DNA from: Chloroflexota bacterium
GTDB taxonomy: Bacteria; Chloroflexota; Anaerolineae; Aggregatilineales; Phototrophicaceae
DNA: 64,000 nucleotides
Assembly (NCBI GenBank): GCA_011523615.1
Contig: WTGJ01000027.1
Coordinates: forward strand, 788,170-852,169
Reading direction: 5' to 3'
The notes under the pieces are model-generated. The model saw only the letters and a list, made by a program, of their open reading frames with translations. It had not been told where the DNA came from and did no database searches. Made by a program: the position numbers and the translations under genes. Every line of letters begins with the position of its first letter. The first letter of the stretch is position 1. Below are positions 1 to 9,194 of the stretch, in pieces.

Positions 1-1081
1 TCTCAGAGTGATCTGGAGCGGTGGGATCAGATTCCTCTCCAGCATCTTGGGACGATTCAGCTGCCAATTGGACCAGATCGAGGTCGCTTTCCTCGAAGAG
101 GATTTCTGCCAATAGCGTCGCATGGTCATCTTTGCCTTGTACATACCAGGCAGCGCTATGTTCTTCGCCCAAGGCGGTTTCAAATGCGAAACTGATCAAA
201 TCACCACCTTCCCATTCCGTGCGGGAGAAAACGCTGGCATTGGGGAAGGCCTTGGCGAGGAGGGCGAGGACTTGTTCCTCATCGTGGATTGCATTCGGAA
301 TGGCTTCGATTCTCAGTTGCTTTTGGGCATCGATCTGGATGCTCAAAGGATTGCCCGGTGCATAGTCCTGCACCTCCCAACTGCTGGGAAACCGTAGGAC
401 GTAGCCGGATACGGGATCGTAATTCCCTGTCCAGCCGGCCGTTCCTTCGCCATACATGGGGATCTCCTCCAGCCGGAGGGCCATTTGTTCAGCGAGGAAA
501 ATGGTTTGTTCGATCGCATTGCTCGGTCCTACGACGCGAACGACGTACAAGCGATGGCCATCAGTCCAAGCCAGATGCCGCGCGTTGAACAACCGACGAT
601 TCAACGTCAGATTGTAATCCACGTAGTAACGATCACCGCGCAATTCGCCCGGGCCGCGGCGGGAGACTGCTTGATAATTCCTCCAGGTCCGCTCCAAGTT
701 GGTTGAGGTAAAGTGCTGCGGCAAATCATCGAGCGACAGGCCGGCAGCGTCCTGGACGTAGACTTCAATCACGCTCAAGTCACCGCGCAGGGTGGTACGA
801 GCTAAATCCGCCTCATTGCTAGGCAAAACCTGGTTCCAAGCTAAAGGCTGCGGTATGGGAATGGTGTACAAAGCGCCGGGGTGGATGTACCGTGCCGAGA
901 AATCCAGGGCTACATTGGCCAATGCCGTGGGAAAGGGTTCCGGGCTGGGTAAAGGGGTAGCTTCGATGGTTTGCGTGGGTGCAGGGTTACTGATGGCGGG
1001 CAGAATAGCGGTCGCAGCCATCACGATGACCAGAAAAGATCCAATGATGATCGACATTCGCTTCTGCATTTCCCGGCTCAT
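1..1081 (-). CDS. Secreted or membrane-anchored protein of unknown function (3' end cut by window)
   Basis: The reading frame is open on the minus strand from an ATG at 1081 to the window edge, about 360 codons, so the C-terminus is missing. A GAGGTAGGA ribosome site lies just upstream of the start. Residues 8-25 form one hydrophobic segment after Arg/Lys residues (signal peptide or anchor). A Pro/Thr-rich linker follows, then a globular region that seems to contain two similar halves, each with a 'FPSSWEV'- or 'PQPLAWN'-like opening. That arrangement resembles PsbP/Mog1-fold extracytoplasmic domains, but this is an impression only. It is divergent from the carboxylase gene at 1185. No enzyme motif is visible. 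Confidence 0.75.
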   Translation of the reverse strand, partial: MSREMQKRMSIIIGSFLVIVMAATAILPAISNPAPTQTIEATPLPSPEPFPTALANVALDFSARYIHPGALYTIPIPQPLAWNQVLPSNEADLARTTLRGDLSVIEVYVQDAAGLSLDDLPQHFTSTNLERTWRNYQAVSRRGPGELRGDRYYVDYNLTLNRRLFNARHLAWTDGHRLYVVRVVGPSNAIEQTIFLAEQMALRLEEIPMYGEGTAGWTGNYDPVSGYVLRFPSSWEVQDYAPGNPLSIQIDAQKQLRIEAIPNAIHDEEQVLALLAKAFPNASVFSRTEWEGGDLISFAFETALGEEHSAAWYVQGKDDHATLLAEILFEESDLDLVQLAAESSQDAGEESDPTAPDHSE

Positions 1082-1184
1082 CAATTCCTACCTCAACGAC
1101 TGATCCTGTTCGGCCATCATACAGGAAATTGACCCAGGAAATAAGGTGCAAGCGTCTATAATTAAGAGGGAGTAAAGAGGTAGT

Positions 1185-2792
1185 ATGGAAATCCTTCCCA
1201 CCGAAATTCAAAAATCCAGCGAAGAGTATCCAGAGAATTTTGCTTTTCATCAAAGCCTCGCCGCGGAGCTGCACGAAAGGCAAGCACAGGTGAGCCTGGG
1301 CGGTGGTGAACGGTACCGCCAGAGGCATCAGCAGCAGGGAAAAATGCTGGTGCGTGCACGCATCGACGCCCTCGTCGATCACGCTGCTGCTTTTCTGGAA
1401 TTATCCCCGCTGGCGGCCTGGGGCTGTTATGAAGATGATGCGCCGGCTGCGGGCATCATCACCGGCATCGGCCGGATTCAAGGCCAGCCCTGCATCATCA
1501 TCGCCAATGATGCGACCGTCAAAGGCGGCACCTATTATCCTTTGACGGTCAAAAAGCATCTGCGGGCGCAACAGATCGCCCTCGAGAACCGGTTGCCGTG
1601 CATTTACCTCGTGGATAGTGGTGGCGCGTATCTACCGTTGCAGGCAGAAGTGTTTCCCGACCGCGATGATTTTGGCCGCATCTTCTACAACCAGGCCCAG
1701 ATGAGTGCAGCGGGCATCCCGCAAATTGCTTGTGTGATGGGCAGTTGTACGGCGGGCGGGGCATATGTTCCGGCCATGTCCGATGAAACGGTGATCGTCA
1801 AAGACCAAGGCAGCATCTTTTTGGGGGGTCCGCCCTTGGTCAAGGCGGCGACCGGAGAAGATGTGACGGTCGAGGAGTTGGGTGGTGCCATCGTCCATAC
1901 CCATACCTCCGGCGTCGCCGATCATCTGGCGCAAAACGATGAGCATGCCCTGCAGATCTTGCGTGATATCGTCGCCAACCTGAATCTACCCTCCTTCCCC
2001 CCACCACCTCATCCACCGGTCGCGCCCCTCCATGATGCAAATGAGATTTACGGCATCCTCCCGACCAGTTTTCGCCAAACCTACGATGTTCGTGAAATCA
2101 TCAGTCGGCTGGTAGATGACAGTCGCTTCCATGAATTCAAGAAGAATTACGGTACGACGTTGGTGACTGGTTTTGCTCGATTGGAAGGATACCCGGTGGG
2201 AATCCTGGCGAACCAGGGCATCCTTTTCAGCGAATCAGCGCTCAAAGGGGCTCATTTCATTCAACTATGTGCTGCCCGCGGGGTGCCTTTGCTCTTTTTG
2301 CAAAACATCACCGGTTTCATGGTCGGACGTGAATACGAGGCGGGCGGGATCGCGAAGGATGGGGCAAAGCTCGTCAACGCCGTCGCGAACGCCGCCGTGC
2401 CCAAGCTGACCGTCATCATTGGCGGTAGCTTCGGCGCCGGGAATTATGGGATGTGCGGCCGCGCCTATGATCCGCGTTTTCTATGGCTGTGGCCCAACGC
2501 ACGCATCAGCGTCATGGGCGGCGAGCAAGCGGCCAACGTCTTGCTCACCATCCGGCGCGAACAAAGGGCCAGACAGGGTGAAACAGAAATGAGCCCAGAG
2601 GAAGAAAATCGTTTCCGCAAACCGATCCTCGAAAAATATGAGGCAGAAGGCAACCCATATTATGCCAGCGCACGCCTATGGGATGATGGCATCATCGATC
2701 CCCTGCAAACCCGTCGCGTGCTGGGTTTAGCCCTGGCCATCACCAGCCGCGAACTCCCTTACGATTCGACATATGGCATTTTTCGCATGTGA
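1185..2792 (+). CDS. Acyl-CoA carboxylase carboxyltransferase subunit, methylcrotonoyl-CoA carboxylase beta type
   Basis: A 535-residue biotin-dependent carboxyltransferase that would move a carboxyl group from carboxybiotin to an acyl-CoA. The length and the motifs [39 protein letters not shown] and [14 protein letters not shown] match the beta subunit of 3-methylcrotonoyl-CoA carboxylase (leucine catabolism) better than propionyl-CoA carboxylase. The oxyanion-hole glycine pairs are present in both the N- and C-terminal halves. The start ATG at 1185 follows an AGAGGT site. The biotin carboxylase (alpha) subunit is not nearby. The next gene, an AhpD-like redox protein, begins 13 bases downstream and is probably cotranscribed. 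Substrate assignment is inferred from family motifs. Confidence 0.9.
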   Translation: MEILPTEIQKSSEEYPENFAFHQSLAAELHERQAQVSLGGGERYRQRHQQQGKMLVRARIDALVDHAAAFLELSPLAAWGCYEDDAPAAGIITGIGRIQGQPCIIIANDATVKGGTYYPLTVKKHLRAQQIALENRLPCIYLVDSGGAYLPLQAEVFPDRDDFGRIFYNQAQMSAAGIPQIACVMGSCTAGGAYVPAMSDETVIVKDQGSIFLGGPPLVKAATGEDVTVEELGGAIVHTHTSGVADHLAQNDEHALQILRDIVANLNLPSFPPPPHPPVAPLHDANEIYGILPTSFRQTYDVREIISRLVDDSRFHEFKKNYGTTLVTGFARLEGYPVGILANQGILFSESALKGAHFIQLCAARGVPLLFLQNITGFMVGREYEAGGIAKDGAKLVNAVANAAVPKLTVIIGGSFGAGNYGMCGRAYDPRFLWLWPNARISVMGGEQAANVLLTIRREQRARQGETEMSPEEENRFRKPILEKYEAEGNPYYASARLWDDGIIDPLQTRRVLGLALAITSRELPYDSTYGIFRM

Positions 2793-2805
2793 GGAAGGCA
2801 ACGAC

Positions 2806-3378
2806 ATGAACCAACCACAGGACCGGATCGCCTGGATCGAAACCATCGCACCAGCGGAAGCGGATGGCGAGTTGAAGACTCTCTATGAAGCCCATTTCGA
2901 TCGACAAGGGGGTGGGGTGGATCACATCTTGCAGATTCACAGTTTGCATCCACAAAGCTTGCAGGATCACGTCCAACTGTATCAAACCTTGATGTTCGCT
3001 CCTTCTCCCTTATCCAGAGCAGAAAGGGAAATGATCGCGGTCGTGGTTTCGTCGATCAACCAGTGCAAGTACTGACTGCTCCACCATTCGCGAAATCTTC
3101 GCCAGTTGGTGAAGGACGAAGAGCTGGTCGACCAAATCGAACGCAATCACCAGCAGGCGAAACTCACCGCCGAAACCAAGGCCTTGCTGGATTATGCAGC
3201 GAAGTTGACGCTCCGCCCCGGTGAGATGCAGGAAAACGATGTCGCAGCATTGCGGGCTGCAGGCTATACCGACCGCGCGATCCTCGATGCGGCCCAAATC
3301 GTCGCCTACTACGCATACGTGAATCGCATCGCTTCTGGACTCGGGGTGGGTTTGGAGGATTACTGGCGAAAAGCCTGA
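2806..3378 (+). CDS. AhpD-like/carboxymuconolactone-decarboxylase-family selenoprotein with in-frame UGA (Sec90)
   Basis: Read through the TGA at 3073-3075, this is one 190-residue protein of the peroxidase-related AhpD-like family. The ATG at 2806 has a GAGGAAGG site upstream. Residues 84-94 read I-N-Q-C-K-Y-(UGA)-L-L-H-H. Family members normally have C-x-x-C followed by HH, so the UGA sits exactly at the resolving/second redox Cys position. Downstream, the frame continues without interruption and keeps family character (QLVKDEELVDQI, AGYTDRAILDAAQI, NRIASGLGVGLED). A hairpin at 3079-3114 could serve as the bacterial SECIS, and selA lies in the same window at 48537. The likely role is a thiol/selenol peroxidase or reductase acting in the cytoplasm. 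The alternative is a nonsense mutation or sequencing error in a Cys codon. Confidence 0.85.
3079..3114 (+). promoter_or_regulatory. Candidate bacterial SECIS hairpin immediately after the UGA codon
   Basis: It begins three bases after the TGA at 3073-3075. The outer stem CTCCACCA (3079-3086) pairs with TGGTGAAG (3107-3114) with a single C-A mismatch. The inner stem GCGAA (3090-3094) pairs perfectly with TTCGC (3098-3102) around a three-base loop. The internal loop is TTC on one side and four bases on the other. The apical loop lies about 20 bases downstream of the UGA, inside the distance range of bacterial SECIS elements read by SelB. The loop lacks the G often seen near its start, so recognition details are uncertain. 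Confidence 0.6.
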
Positions 3379-3878
3379 TCCGCCATCCCCGCTGCCCAGC
3401 GCTGGATTGCATCCGCCAACCGCAACCGAATCTTCAACCGTTGCTTTGCCTCATAGGGAATGCGCAGGAGCGGTTGTTTCGGCGGTGAATCTTCTCCCAC
3501 ATAATAGATTCGGTAATCTTTCTGCAGTTGCATGTGCAAAGATTCCGGGTTGTGAAACAGGCCTTTGTAGGCCCATTCGCGTTCACCCAGGATGAGTTCA
3601 TAAGAAGAGCTGTTCGCACCCTGCCGGAGCGACCAAATCCCCATCAACTTGATTCTCTCGAATGAAAAAAAGGAGCCCCTGCGCCACCAAGCGATCGCCG
3701 CCATGCCATCCGCTTCTTGCGGCAATACTTTCGGACCATAGCCATACCAACCGTCGATGGCGCCCCGAAGGTACGTTTCGAGCAAATCGAAGGCGCCCAC
3801 GTCATCCAGTACCCTGGCCGCAGCAGCATTCGTTCGCCGGTGCTGTTGTGGGCTTGCGCGGCCTTTCATTCTGGCCAT
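3360..3878 (-). CDS. Hypothetical protein (172 aa)
   Basis: The gene runs convergent to the selenoprotein gene and overlaps its 3' end by 19 bases. The start at 3878 has an AGGAAAA site close upstream. The product is basic and aromatic-rich (RRGSFFSFERIKLMGIWSL, YRIYYVGEDSPP), with no membrane segment, signal peptide or recognisable catalytic motif. I do not recognise the family. The region 3879-4006 upstream is intergenic and holds the divergent promoter of the next gene. That it is a real gene is inferred from the ribosome site, the protein-like composition and the absence of a better gene on the other strand. Confidence 0.6.
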   Translation of the reverse strand: MARMKGRASPQQHRRTNAAAARVLDDVGAFDLLETYLRGAIDGWYGYGPKVLPQEADGMAAIAWWRRGSFFSFERIKLMGIWSLRQGANSSSYELILGEREWAYKGLFHNPESLHMQLQKDYRIYYVGEDSPPKQPLLRIPYEAKQRLKIRLRLADAIQRWAAGMADQAFRQ

Positions 3879-3949
3879 ATTTTCCTGAAGTCGGGATTCT
3901 CTTCGGTTACCGGCGTTCCAGGCAGACGATGGACTTCAGTATACGAAAC

Positions 3950-3978
3950 TTAACCGGGATGCAAACGCCTGCTACAAT
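3950..3978 (+). promoter_or_regulatory. Probable sigma-70-type promoter of the gmd-like gene
   Basis: TTAACC at 3950-3955 and TACAAT at 3973-3978 are separated by exactly 17 bases, about 28 bases before the ATG at 4007. The boxes match the consensus at four of six and five of six positions. Confidence 0.5.
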
Positions 3979-4006
3979 CCGATACCGCGTCTGAGAAAGG
4001 CAATGC

Positions 4007-5017
4007 ATGCAACGTACAGCGCTCATCAGTGGCATCAGCGGGCAAGATGGCTCATATCTGGCAGAGTTGCTCACCAGCAAAGGCTACCATGTCGTCGGCA
4101 TCCTCAGGCGTTCGACGCATTATCATCATCCCAACATCGCCCACTTGTATGGGAAAATCCAGCTGGAATACGGCGATGTATTGGATGAGGCCAATCTGAC
4201 TCAGATCATCCGGGAGTGCCAACCCGATGAGATTTATCACTTGGCCGCACAATCGGTGCCGGCGGATAGTTGGCGGCAGCCACTGGTCACCGCGGAAATC
4301 ACCGCATTGGGTACTCTGCGCATGTTGGAAGCGGCCCGCCTGGAAGCGCCGCATGCCCGCTTCTATCAAGCCACCAGTCGAGAGATTTTTGGCGGGGTAG
4401 CGCAAGAGGTCTGCGATGAAGAAACCCCGACCATCGCCAACAATCCATATGGCATCGCCAAAGTCTTCGCCCATCAAATGATGCAAACCTATCGGGAATC
4501 CTATGGGATGTTTGCCTGTGGCGGCATCCTGTTCAATCATGAAAGCCCGCGGCGGAGCCTGCATTTTGTGACGCGCAAAATCACGATGGCTGCCGCATGC
4601 ATCGCACTCGGGGTGAGCGATCCGCCGCTGAATGAGCTGGGTGAACCGCTCATACAGGATCGCAGGTTGCAGCTCGGCAACCTGGATGCGGTGCGCGACT
4701 GGGGTTACGCCAGGGAATATGTGGATGCCATGTGGCGCATGTTGCAATGCGCTGAACCGAGAGATTTTGTAATCGCCACTAACCAATGCCACACCGTGAG
4801 AGAGCTTTGCCGCATCGCCTTTGCTGCAGTCGATTTGGATTGGCAAAACCATGTAGTCGTTGACGAGCGCTTTCTCCGCCCCACAGAAATCAATGCGGCC
4901 CGGGGGGATTACTCTGCCGCCAAAGCCGCACTGGGCTGGCAACCGGAAACCTCCTTTGAAGACTTGATTCAGATGATGGTGGAAGCGGATATCCAGTTGC
5001 TTCGCAAGCGAAAATGA
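4007..5017 (+). CDS. gmd: GDP-mannose 4,6-dehydratase-like NAD(P)-dependent sugar-nucleotide dehydratase
   Basis: A 336-residue extended short-chain dehydrogenase. The Rossmann motif GISGQDGSYL lies near residues 9-18, followed by the RRST segment typical of GMD. The ATSREIFGG motif carries the catalytic Thr/Ser and Glu, and NPYGIAKVFAH carries the catalytic Tyr and Lys. NHESPRRSLHFVTRKI is the characteristic GMD substrate-binding stretch. It would convert GDP-mannose to GDP-4-keto-6-deoxymannose for deoxysugar synthesis. No GDP-fucose synthase or glycosyltransferase lies next to it, so it looks like a single-gene unit. Its stop is two bases from the end of the convergent histidine kinase gene. 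Confidence 0.9.
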   Translation: MQRTALISGISGQDGSYLAELLTSKGYHVVGILRRSTHYHHPNIAHLYGKIQLEYGDVLDEANLTQIIRECQPDEIYHLAAQSVPADSWRQPLVTAEITALGTLRMLEAARLEAPHARFYQATSREIFGGVAQEVCDEETPTIANNPYGIAKVFAHQMMQTYRESYGMFACGGILFNHESPRRSLHFVTRKITMAAACIALGVSDPPLNELGEPLIQDRRLQLGNLDAVRDWGYAREYVDAMWRMLQCAEPRDFVIATNQCHTVRELCRIAFAAVDLDWQNHVVVDERFLRPTEINAARGDYSAAKAALGWQPETSFEDLIQMMVEADIQLLRKRK

Positions 5018-5018
5018 G

Positions 5019-6629
5019 CTAAGCCGGCAGCTCCATAACAAATCTCGCCCCGCCGGTGCTCCCGGCTTCTACCCATACCTTGCCCTCATGGGCCAGGGCG
5101 ATCTCCCGAACGATGGACAAGCCGAGTCCCGTTCCTCGACCGGGGCCACGTGTCGGGTCCATTTGATAAAAGCGCTCAAAAATACGCTCGCGTTGCTCGG
5201 CAGGGACACCAGGGCCACTGTCCTCCACGATGATGCGAATCGCTTTCTCGCGCTTTTCCTGCCGGACCTTCACCCAACCCCCTCTGGGCGTGAATTGCAA
5301 GGCATTGCTGACCAAATTCATGACCGCCTGTTCGATCAAATCGACATCGCAGGTGATTTTCTCTTCACCAAGGCTGCTGCAGTTCAGCTCGATGCCACAC
5401 TGATCGGCCGCGATCTGCTGCTGCTGACACACCCGCTGCAAGATCAGGGCCAGGCTCGCCTCCTGAAACGCATCCTGCAAGGCACTCGCCCCCAATCGCG
5501 ATAAGGTGAGCAAACCGGTTACCATGCGATTCAATCGTTTCGCTTCATGTTGGATGATGCTCGCCGCCTGGCTGACGTCGCTGGTGGCGCCGTCGACGAT
5601 GGCTTGCGAATAGCCCTGAATGGATGTCAACGGTGTTTTCAGATCGTGACTGATGTTTGCCAGCAGATCTTGCTGGCTGCGTTGGGTGGTTTTCACTTGC
5701 ACGCTCATGTGATTGAATGCGGCAGCAGCGTGCTGCATTTCGGGTGGGCCCGAGACGGGAACCCGCTGATCCAGATCGCCTTCAGCGACCGCATCCGCTG
5801 CTCGAGCAAAAGCGGATAGTGGATTGCTGATGCTGCGGCTGATCCAGACTGCCAACAACAAAGCGACGACCGTACTCACGGCAAACGAGCGCAATAATGG
5901 CCGCTGCAAGACTTCCCACTGACTGGGGCGTTCTTCGGCCAGCAATACCGTGATCCCTTGCGGTAAGAGGGATTGACCAAAAGGCCAGCGCCAATTCATG
6001 CCGTAAAATACCCATTGCTCGCCGGCTGAGTCACGAAAGTCACCAAAGGTGCTGGTGAAACGCTCCCTCCCCCGCGACTCGCCTCTGCGATGAGGCCCAT
6101 CCAGGTGGAATTCCTTCAGGGTGTCACCCAGCATAAAGTGCTTCTGGCTATCGAACCAGACAACGGGGCTCTGGTCGTCATCCGTGCCGTTCACTCCAGC
6201 GGTAACGATCAGGCGATATCCCATGCGCTCCACGCTATCGGCCAGCCGCTCCAGATTATCTGATTCCATGGTAAAGGTGGATTTCTCCCTGAGGCCCGGG
6301 AGATTCGGCAGGGAGATGGCAGGCATACGATCAGCCAATATGCTCCGCTCGAATGAGGGTTCCATCCCCCCAAAGAAGCGAAACAGAGTGGCGTAGTCTT
6401 GGCCGGCCAATTCCAGCAAACGTATGACTTCTGGCTGGAATCGGCGGTGGTCCACGTGGGTCAGTGCACCGTATTCATCCATGCTGTTGCGCAACAACTC
6501 CAGAGCCTCTTCCCTGGGTGCCGGTACGTGCCGCAAGAGGAACAGAATGGGTAGCGCGGCCGTCAGCAGTGCAATGACGATCAGTACAATGTATGAAGCC
6601 AATAATCGGTAACGGAGTGTCACACGCAA
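5019..6629 (-). CDS. Membrane sensor histidine kinase (HAMP, HisKA, HATPase)
   Basis: A 536-residue sensor. Transmembrane helices at about residues 12-32 and 248-264 flank an extracytoplasmic sensing domain of about 215 residues. A HAMP-like linker follows, then the dimerisation/phosphoacceptor motif ISHDLKTPLTS with His328. The ATPase domain shows the N box (MNLVSNALQFT), G1 (EDSGPGVP), F box (ERFYQMD) and G2 (GTGLGLSIV). The gene begins 14 bases after the response regulator stop, so the two form a two-component operon with the upstream acetyltransferase. The start is probably a TTG at 6629 or a GTG at 6623. The signal sensed cannot be told from the sequence. Confidence 0.93.
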   Translation of the reverse strand: MRVTLRYRLLASYIVLIVIALLTAALPILFLLRHVPAPREEALELLRNSMDEYGALTHVDHRRFQPEVIRLLELAGQDYATLFRFFGGMEPSFERSILADRMPAISLPNLPGLREKSTFTMESDNLERLADSVERMGYRLIVTAGVNGTDDDQSPVVWFDSQKHFMLGDTLKEFHLDGPHRRGESRGRERFTSTFGDFRDSAGEQWVFYGMNWRWPFGQSLLPQGITVLLAEERPSQWEVLQRPLLRSFAVSTVVALLLAVWISRSISNPLSAFARAADAVAEGDLDQRVPVSGPPEMQHAAAAFNHMSVQVKTTQRSQQDLLANISHDLKTPLTSIQGYSQAIVDGATSDVSQAASIIQHEAKRLNRMVTGLLTLSRLGASALQDAFQEASLALILQRVCQQQQIAADQCGIELNCSSLGEEKITCDVDLIEQAVMNLVSNALQFTPRGGWVKVRQEKREKAIRIIVEDSGPGVPAEQRERIFERFYQMDPTRGPGRGTGLGLSIVREIALAHEGKVWVEAGSTGGARFVMELPA

Positions 6630-6643
6630 TGCTTTGCTTGTCC

Positions 6644-7372
6644 CTAAATTCCCGCTACTAACTTGTACCCCATCCCCCAGACGGTATCGATGCGGGGCAG
6701 CATGTGCGCCAGGGTTTTTCTGAGCAAAGCAATGTGCACATCGACGGTCCGCGTCTGGTAAGTGTAGTCTTCACTCCAACCCCAAACCGCTTCCAACAAT
6801 CGTTCGCGACTGATGACTTCGCCCGGCCTTTCCACCAGGTACAACAACAAGTCAAAGGCCTTGAGCCGCAACGGGACAGGCTCTTCATCCACCAGTACGG
6901 TCCTACGCTTGGGCAGGATGGTCAAGTTCTGCAAAACCAGCGCCTCGGACTCCGTTGAATCAGGCTGGCGACCATTCATGCTCGTCCGTCGCAGGATCGC
7001 TCGGATCCGCGCCACCAATTCTCGCGGATTAAAGGGTTTGCTCAGGTAATCATCCGCGCCCATTTCCAGACCCACGATCCGATCGATCTCCTCATTCCGT
7101 GCAGTCAACATGAGGATGGGCAGGTCGGCTTTTGCTGGGTCGGCCAATGATCGTATGCGTTGGCATACCTGCCAGCCATCCACGACCGGCAACATCAAAT
7201 CCAACACCACCAGATCGATCGCTTCACGTTCAGCCACTGCCAGGGCCTCGGCGCCATTCGTCACAGGGATGGCTTCAAAACCCTCATGATCGAGATACAA
7301 ACGAACCAATTCGACGATGTTGGGTTCATCATCGACGATCAAGACCGTCGGTTTGGCTGGACCTGTTGCCAT
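6644..7372 (-). CDS. OmpR/PhoB-family response regulator
   Basis: A 242-residue DNA-binding response regulator. The receiver domain has the acidic pair at Asp14/Asp15, the phosphoacceptor Asp58 in VVLDLMLP, a Thr in LMLTAR and a Lys in DDYLSKPF. The C-terminal winged helix (RPGEVISRERLLEAVWG, RTVDVHIALLRKTL) is of the OmpR type. The ATG at 7372 is preferred over an in-frame start 57 bases further upstream because that longer form would run into the acetyltransferase gene. The chosen start lies two bases after that gene's stop. It pairs with the kinase immediately downstream. Confidence 0.93.
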   Translation of the reverse strand: MATGPAKPTVLIVDDEPNIVELVRLYLDHEGFEAIPVTNGAEALAVAEREAIDLVVLDLMLPVVDGWQVCQRIRSLADPAKADLPILMLTARNEEIDRIVGLEMGADDYLSKPFNPRELVARIRAILRRTSMNGRQPDSTESEALVLQNLTILPKRRTVLVDEEPVPLRLKAFDLLLYLVERPGEVISRERLLEAVWGWSEDYTYQTRTVDVHIALLRKTLAHMLPRIDTVWGMGYKLVAGI

Positions 7373-7374
7373 TG

Positions 7375-8376
7375 CTACGACTCTCGGTAATGCATATTCA
7401 CAACCGTTCGCGCCAGTCGGAAACCGCAATCTTTCATGACGGGTTCCAGAGCCGATTCCTGGGGATGTTCCAGGATGAAATTGCGGAAGGGGTAGCGTCC
7501 GATCGCCCAGCTCAGCAACGTCCGGATGACATCCGCAGGCGGGTTTGCTTCATGAAGCAAGGTCAACTCAATCGGTCGGTTGAAGCGGCGATCCAGCCAT
7601 AGGGCGGCCATGACCCGGTTCTCGTTCGCCAGCCAGAGCCTTCGCTCACGGATGCGTCCTTCACGCAACTGCAACCAATGACCGCGTACACCGCTGATGA
7701 AATCGCCATCAGCCAGGGGCCGCAACCAGGCGATCCCGCCCTGTTCATTCGCTCTCGTCTGCCGCGCCAGTTGATGTTCCAACTTTCGCCGGGCGGCCGT
7801 GCTGCGCAACAGCGAACTTTCCTGCCCTTCGCCGCCGGGGATGTGCGCATTGCGCCGTCGCAGCCAGATGCCAAAGACATTTTCTTCCACAAATCCCAGG
7901 CTTTGATACAACTTGCGTGCGGTGGCGTTCTCTTCATCCACTTGCAGCACAATGAGAGGGGATTCTTTTGGTTGCAATTTCTCCAAAGCAGCGGAGATCA
8001 GTTGGGTGGCGATTCCACGATTGCGCTGCCCGGGTAGCACGGCGATATTGGCGAGGATCCAGGCACGCCGTTTCTGGTAGGGCAGCGTTTCCGCGTATAT
8101 TGAGATGTTACCCAACAACCGGCCATCTTCTACCCAAACCAAAGAACGGCGGATCCCCTCAGCCAGACTGGATGGGAACCAGCGATGCAGCACACCGAAA
8201 CGGCCGATATCGCGCAATTGTTGGAGAGCTGCGCGGCCAGCCGCATCCATTTTTTCCTGGAAGGCGATTTCCAATAAATGGGCTAAAGCGGGCAGATCCG
8301 TTCGGGTATTGATAGGCCGGATGCCCTTCCCTGAGATGTTCGGCGCATCCGCGCGATGAATGCTCAAAGAAACCAT
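7375..8376 (-). CDS. GNAT-family N-acetyltransferase
   Basis: About 333 residues. The central acetyl-CoA binding region shows ILANIAVLPGQRNRGIATQL (the R/Q-x-x-G-x-G/A loop), and ENATARKLYQSLGF is the typical GNAT C-terminal signature. The second half looks like a further degenerate acetyltransferase-like fold. The ATG at 8376 is chosen over the TTG at 8400. The gene is the first of a three-gene unit with the response regulator and kinase (2- and 14-base gaps). The substrate is unknown. The tight coupling suggests a role linked to the two-component signal, but this is inference. Confidence 0.82.
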   Translation of the reverse strand: MVSLSIHRADAPNISGKGIRPINTRTDLPALAHLLEIAFQEKMDAAGRAALQQLRDIGRFGVLHRWFPSSLAEGIRRSLVWVEDGRLLGNISIYAETLPYQKRRAWILANIAVLPGQRNRGIATQLISAALEKLQPKESPLIVLQVDEENATARKLYQSLGFVEENVFGIWLRRRNAHIPGGEGQESSLLRSTAARRKLEHQLARQTRANEQGGIAWLRPLADGDFISGVRGHWLQLREGRIRERRLWLANENRVMAALWLDRRFNRPIELTLLHEANPPADVIRTLLSWAIGRYPFRNFILEHPQESALEPVMKDCGFRLARTVVNMHYRES

Positions 8377-8489
8377 CGTACCGTCCGCCTGACTGCCCAA
8401 TTACCTTAGCAATTCCCGAATCATGCGGCAACAGACACCCGCCTACGTGCTATACTGATTTGTAAAGAAATTGCAAAAGGATCTCCGCT

Positions 8490-9179
8490 ATGGCTTCCTT
8501 AATCTCAAAAATTCAAACCCTCATCAATGCCAATCTCCATTCCATCGTCGATCGGGCATTGGAACGCAACTCTTTGCGTGTTTATGATGAATACTTGCGG
8601 CAAATTGAGAACAATCTGGAAGCGCTGGAAGATTCAATCGCTACGGTCGGCGGTACGGTGAAGACGCTGAAACGCAAGCACGAAGAAAAAGCCTCCGAAG
8701 CAGAAAAGATGGATTACAACATCGACAACTTGATCGTGCAGGGTCGTGATGAGCTCGCACAAGCTGCGCAATCAAAACTCAACATCACCCAAGAAGTCGC
8801 CCAGGACTATCATGAGCAATGGCAAATACAGGAGCAACAATACAAATCACTCCTGGACTTGCGCATTCAACTCCAACAGCGCCTCATTTTCATCAACCAA
8901 CAACGAGACAAACTGCAGGATCTCATCGAACTCACGGAAGCCAAAAAGATCGCGACTGCTTCCATTGGCGGGTTGAACCAATTGGCAGAAATCGATGATG
9001 CCCAGATCAACTCGGTGGCGGATCGAATCCGCGCCGATCTGGATCGCGAGGATGCCCGTCTTGAGTTGGCCACCAGCAACCTTTCTATTGAAGTGGAGCG
9101 AGTCGTACAAGATGAGGAAATTCGCAGCCAATTGGAAGAACGACGACAGCGCCTGGGCGTCCGCGGCGCTGGCCCCTGA
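8490..9179 (+). CDS. PspA/IM30-family coiled-coil protein
   Basis: A 229-residue, almost entirely helical, charged protein. The N-terminus MASLISKIQTLINANLHSIV resembles the amphipathic membrane-binding helix of PspA/Vipp1, followed by a long coiled coil (residues about 25-220) with the family-typical I-E-x-N-L-x-x-L-E-D-S-I-A stretch. Known family members form ESCRT-III-like assemblies that protect the inner membrane. An AAAAGGATC site precedes the ATG and a TATACT box lies at 8451-8456. The next gene starts 15 bases downstream and encodes a membrane-anchored coiled-coil protein, a plausible partner. There is no PspF or PspC nearby. Confidence 0.82.
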   Translation: MASLISKIQTLINANLHSIVDRALERNSLRVYDEYLRQIENNLEALEDSIATVGGTVKTLKRKHEEKASEAEKMDYNIDNLIVQGRDELAQAAQSKLNITQEVAQDYHEQWQIQEQQYKSLLDLRIQLQQRLIFINQQRDKLQDLIELTEAKKIATASIGGLNQLAEIDDAQINSVADRIRADLDREDARLELATSNLSIEVERVVQDEEIRSQLEERRQRLGVRGAGP

Positions 9180-9194
9180 TCCCGCGGGAGTTTC

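Noticed and set aside
1129..1162. TTGACC and TATAAT upstream of the carboxyltransferase gene
   Set aside because: The spacer is 22 bases, outside the normal 16-19, so I do not call a promoter although the TATAAT at 1157-1162 alone could be a -10 box.
3073..3075. UGA read as a simple stop, giving a short ORF plus a separate downstream ORF at 3106
   Set aside because: The two pieces form one family-length protein with the UGA exactly at a redox Cys position, followed by a hairpin, and selA is present.
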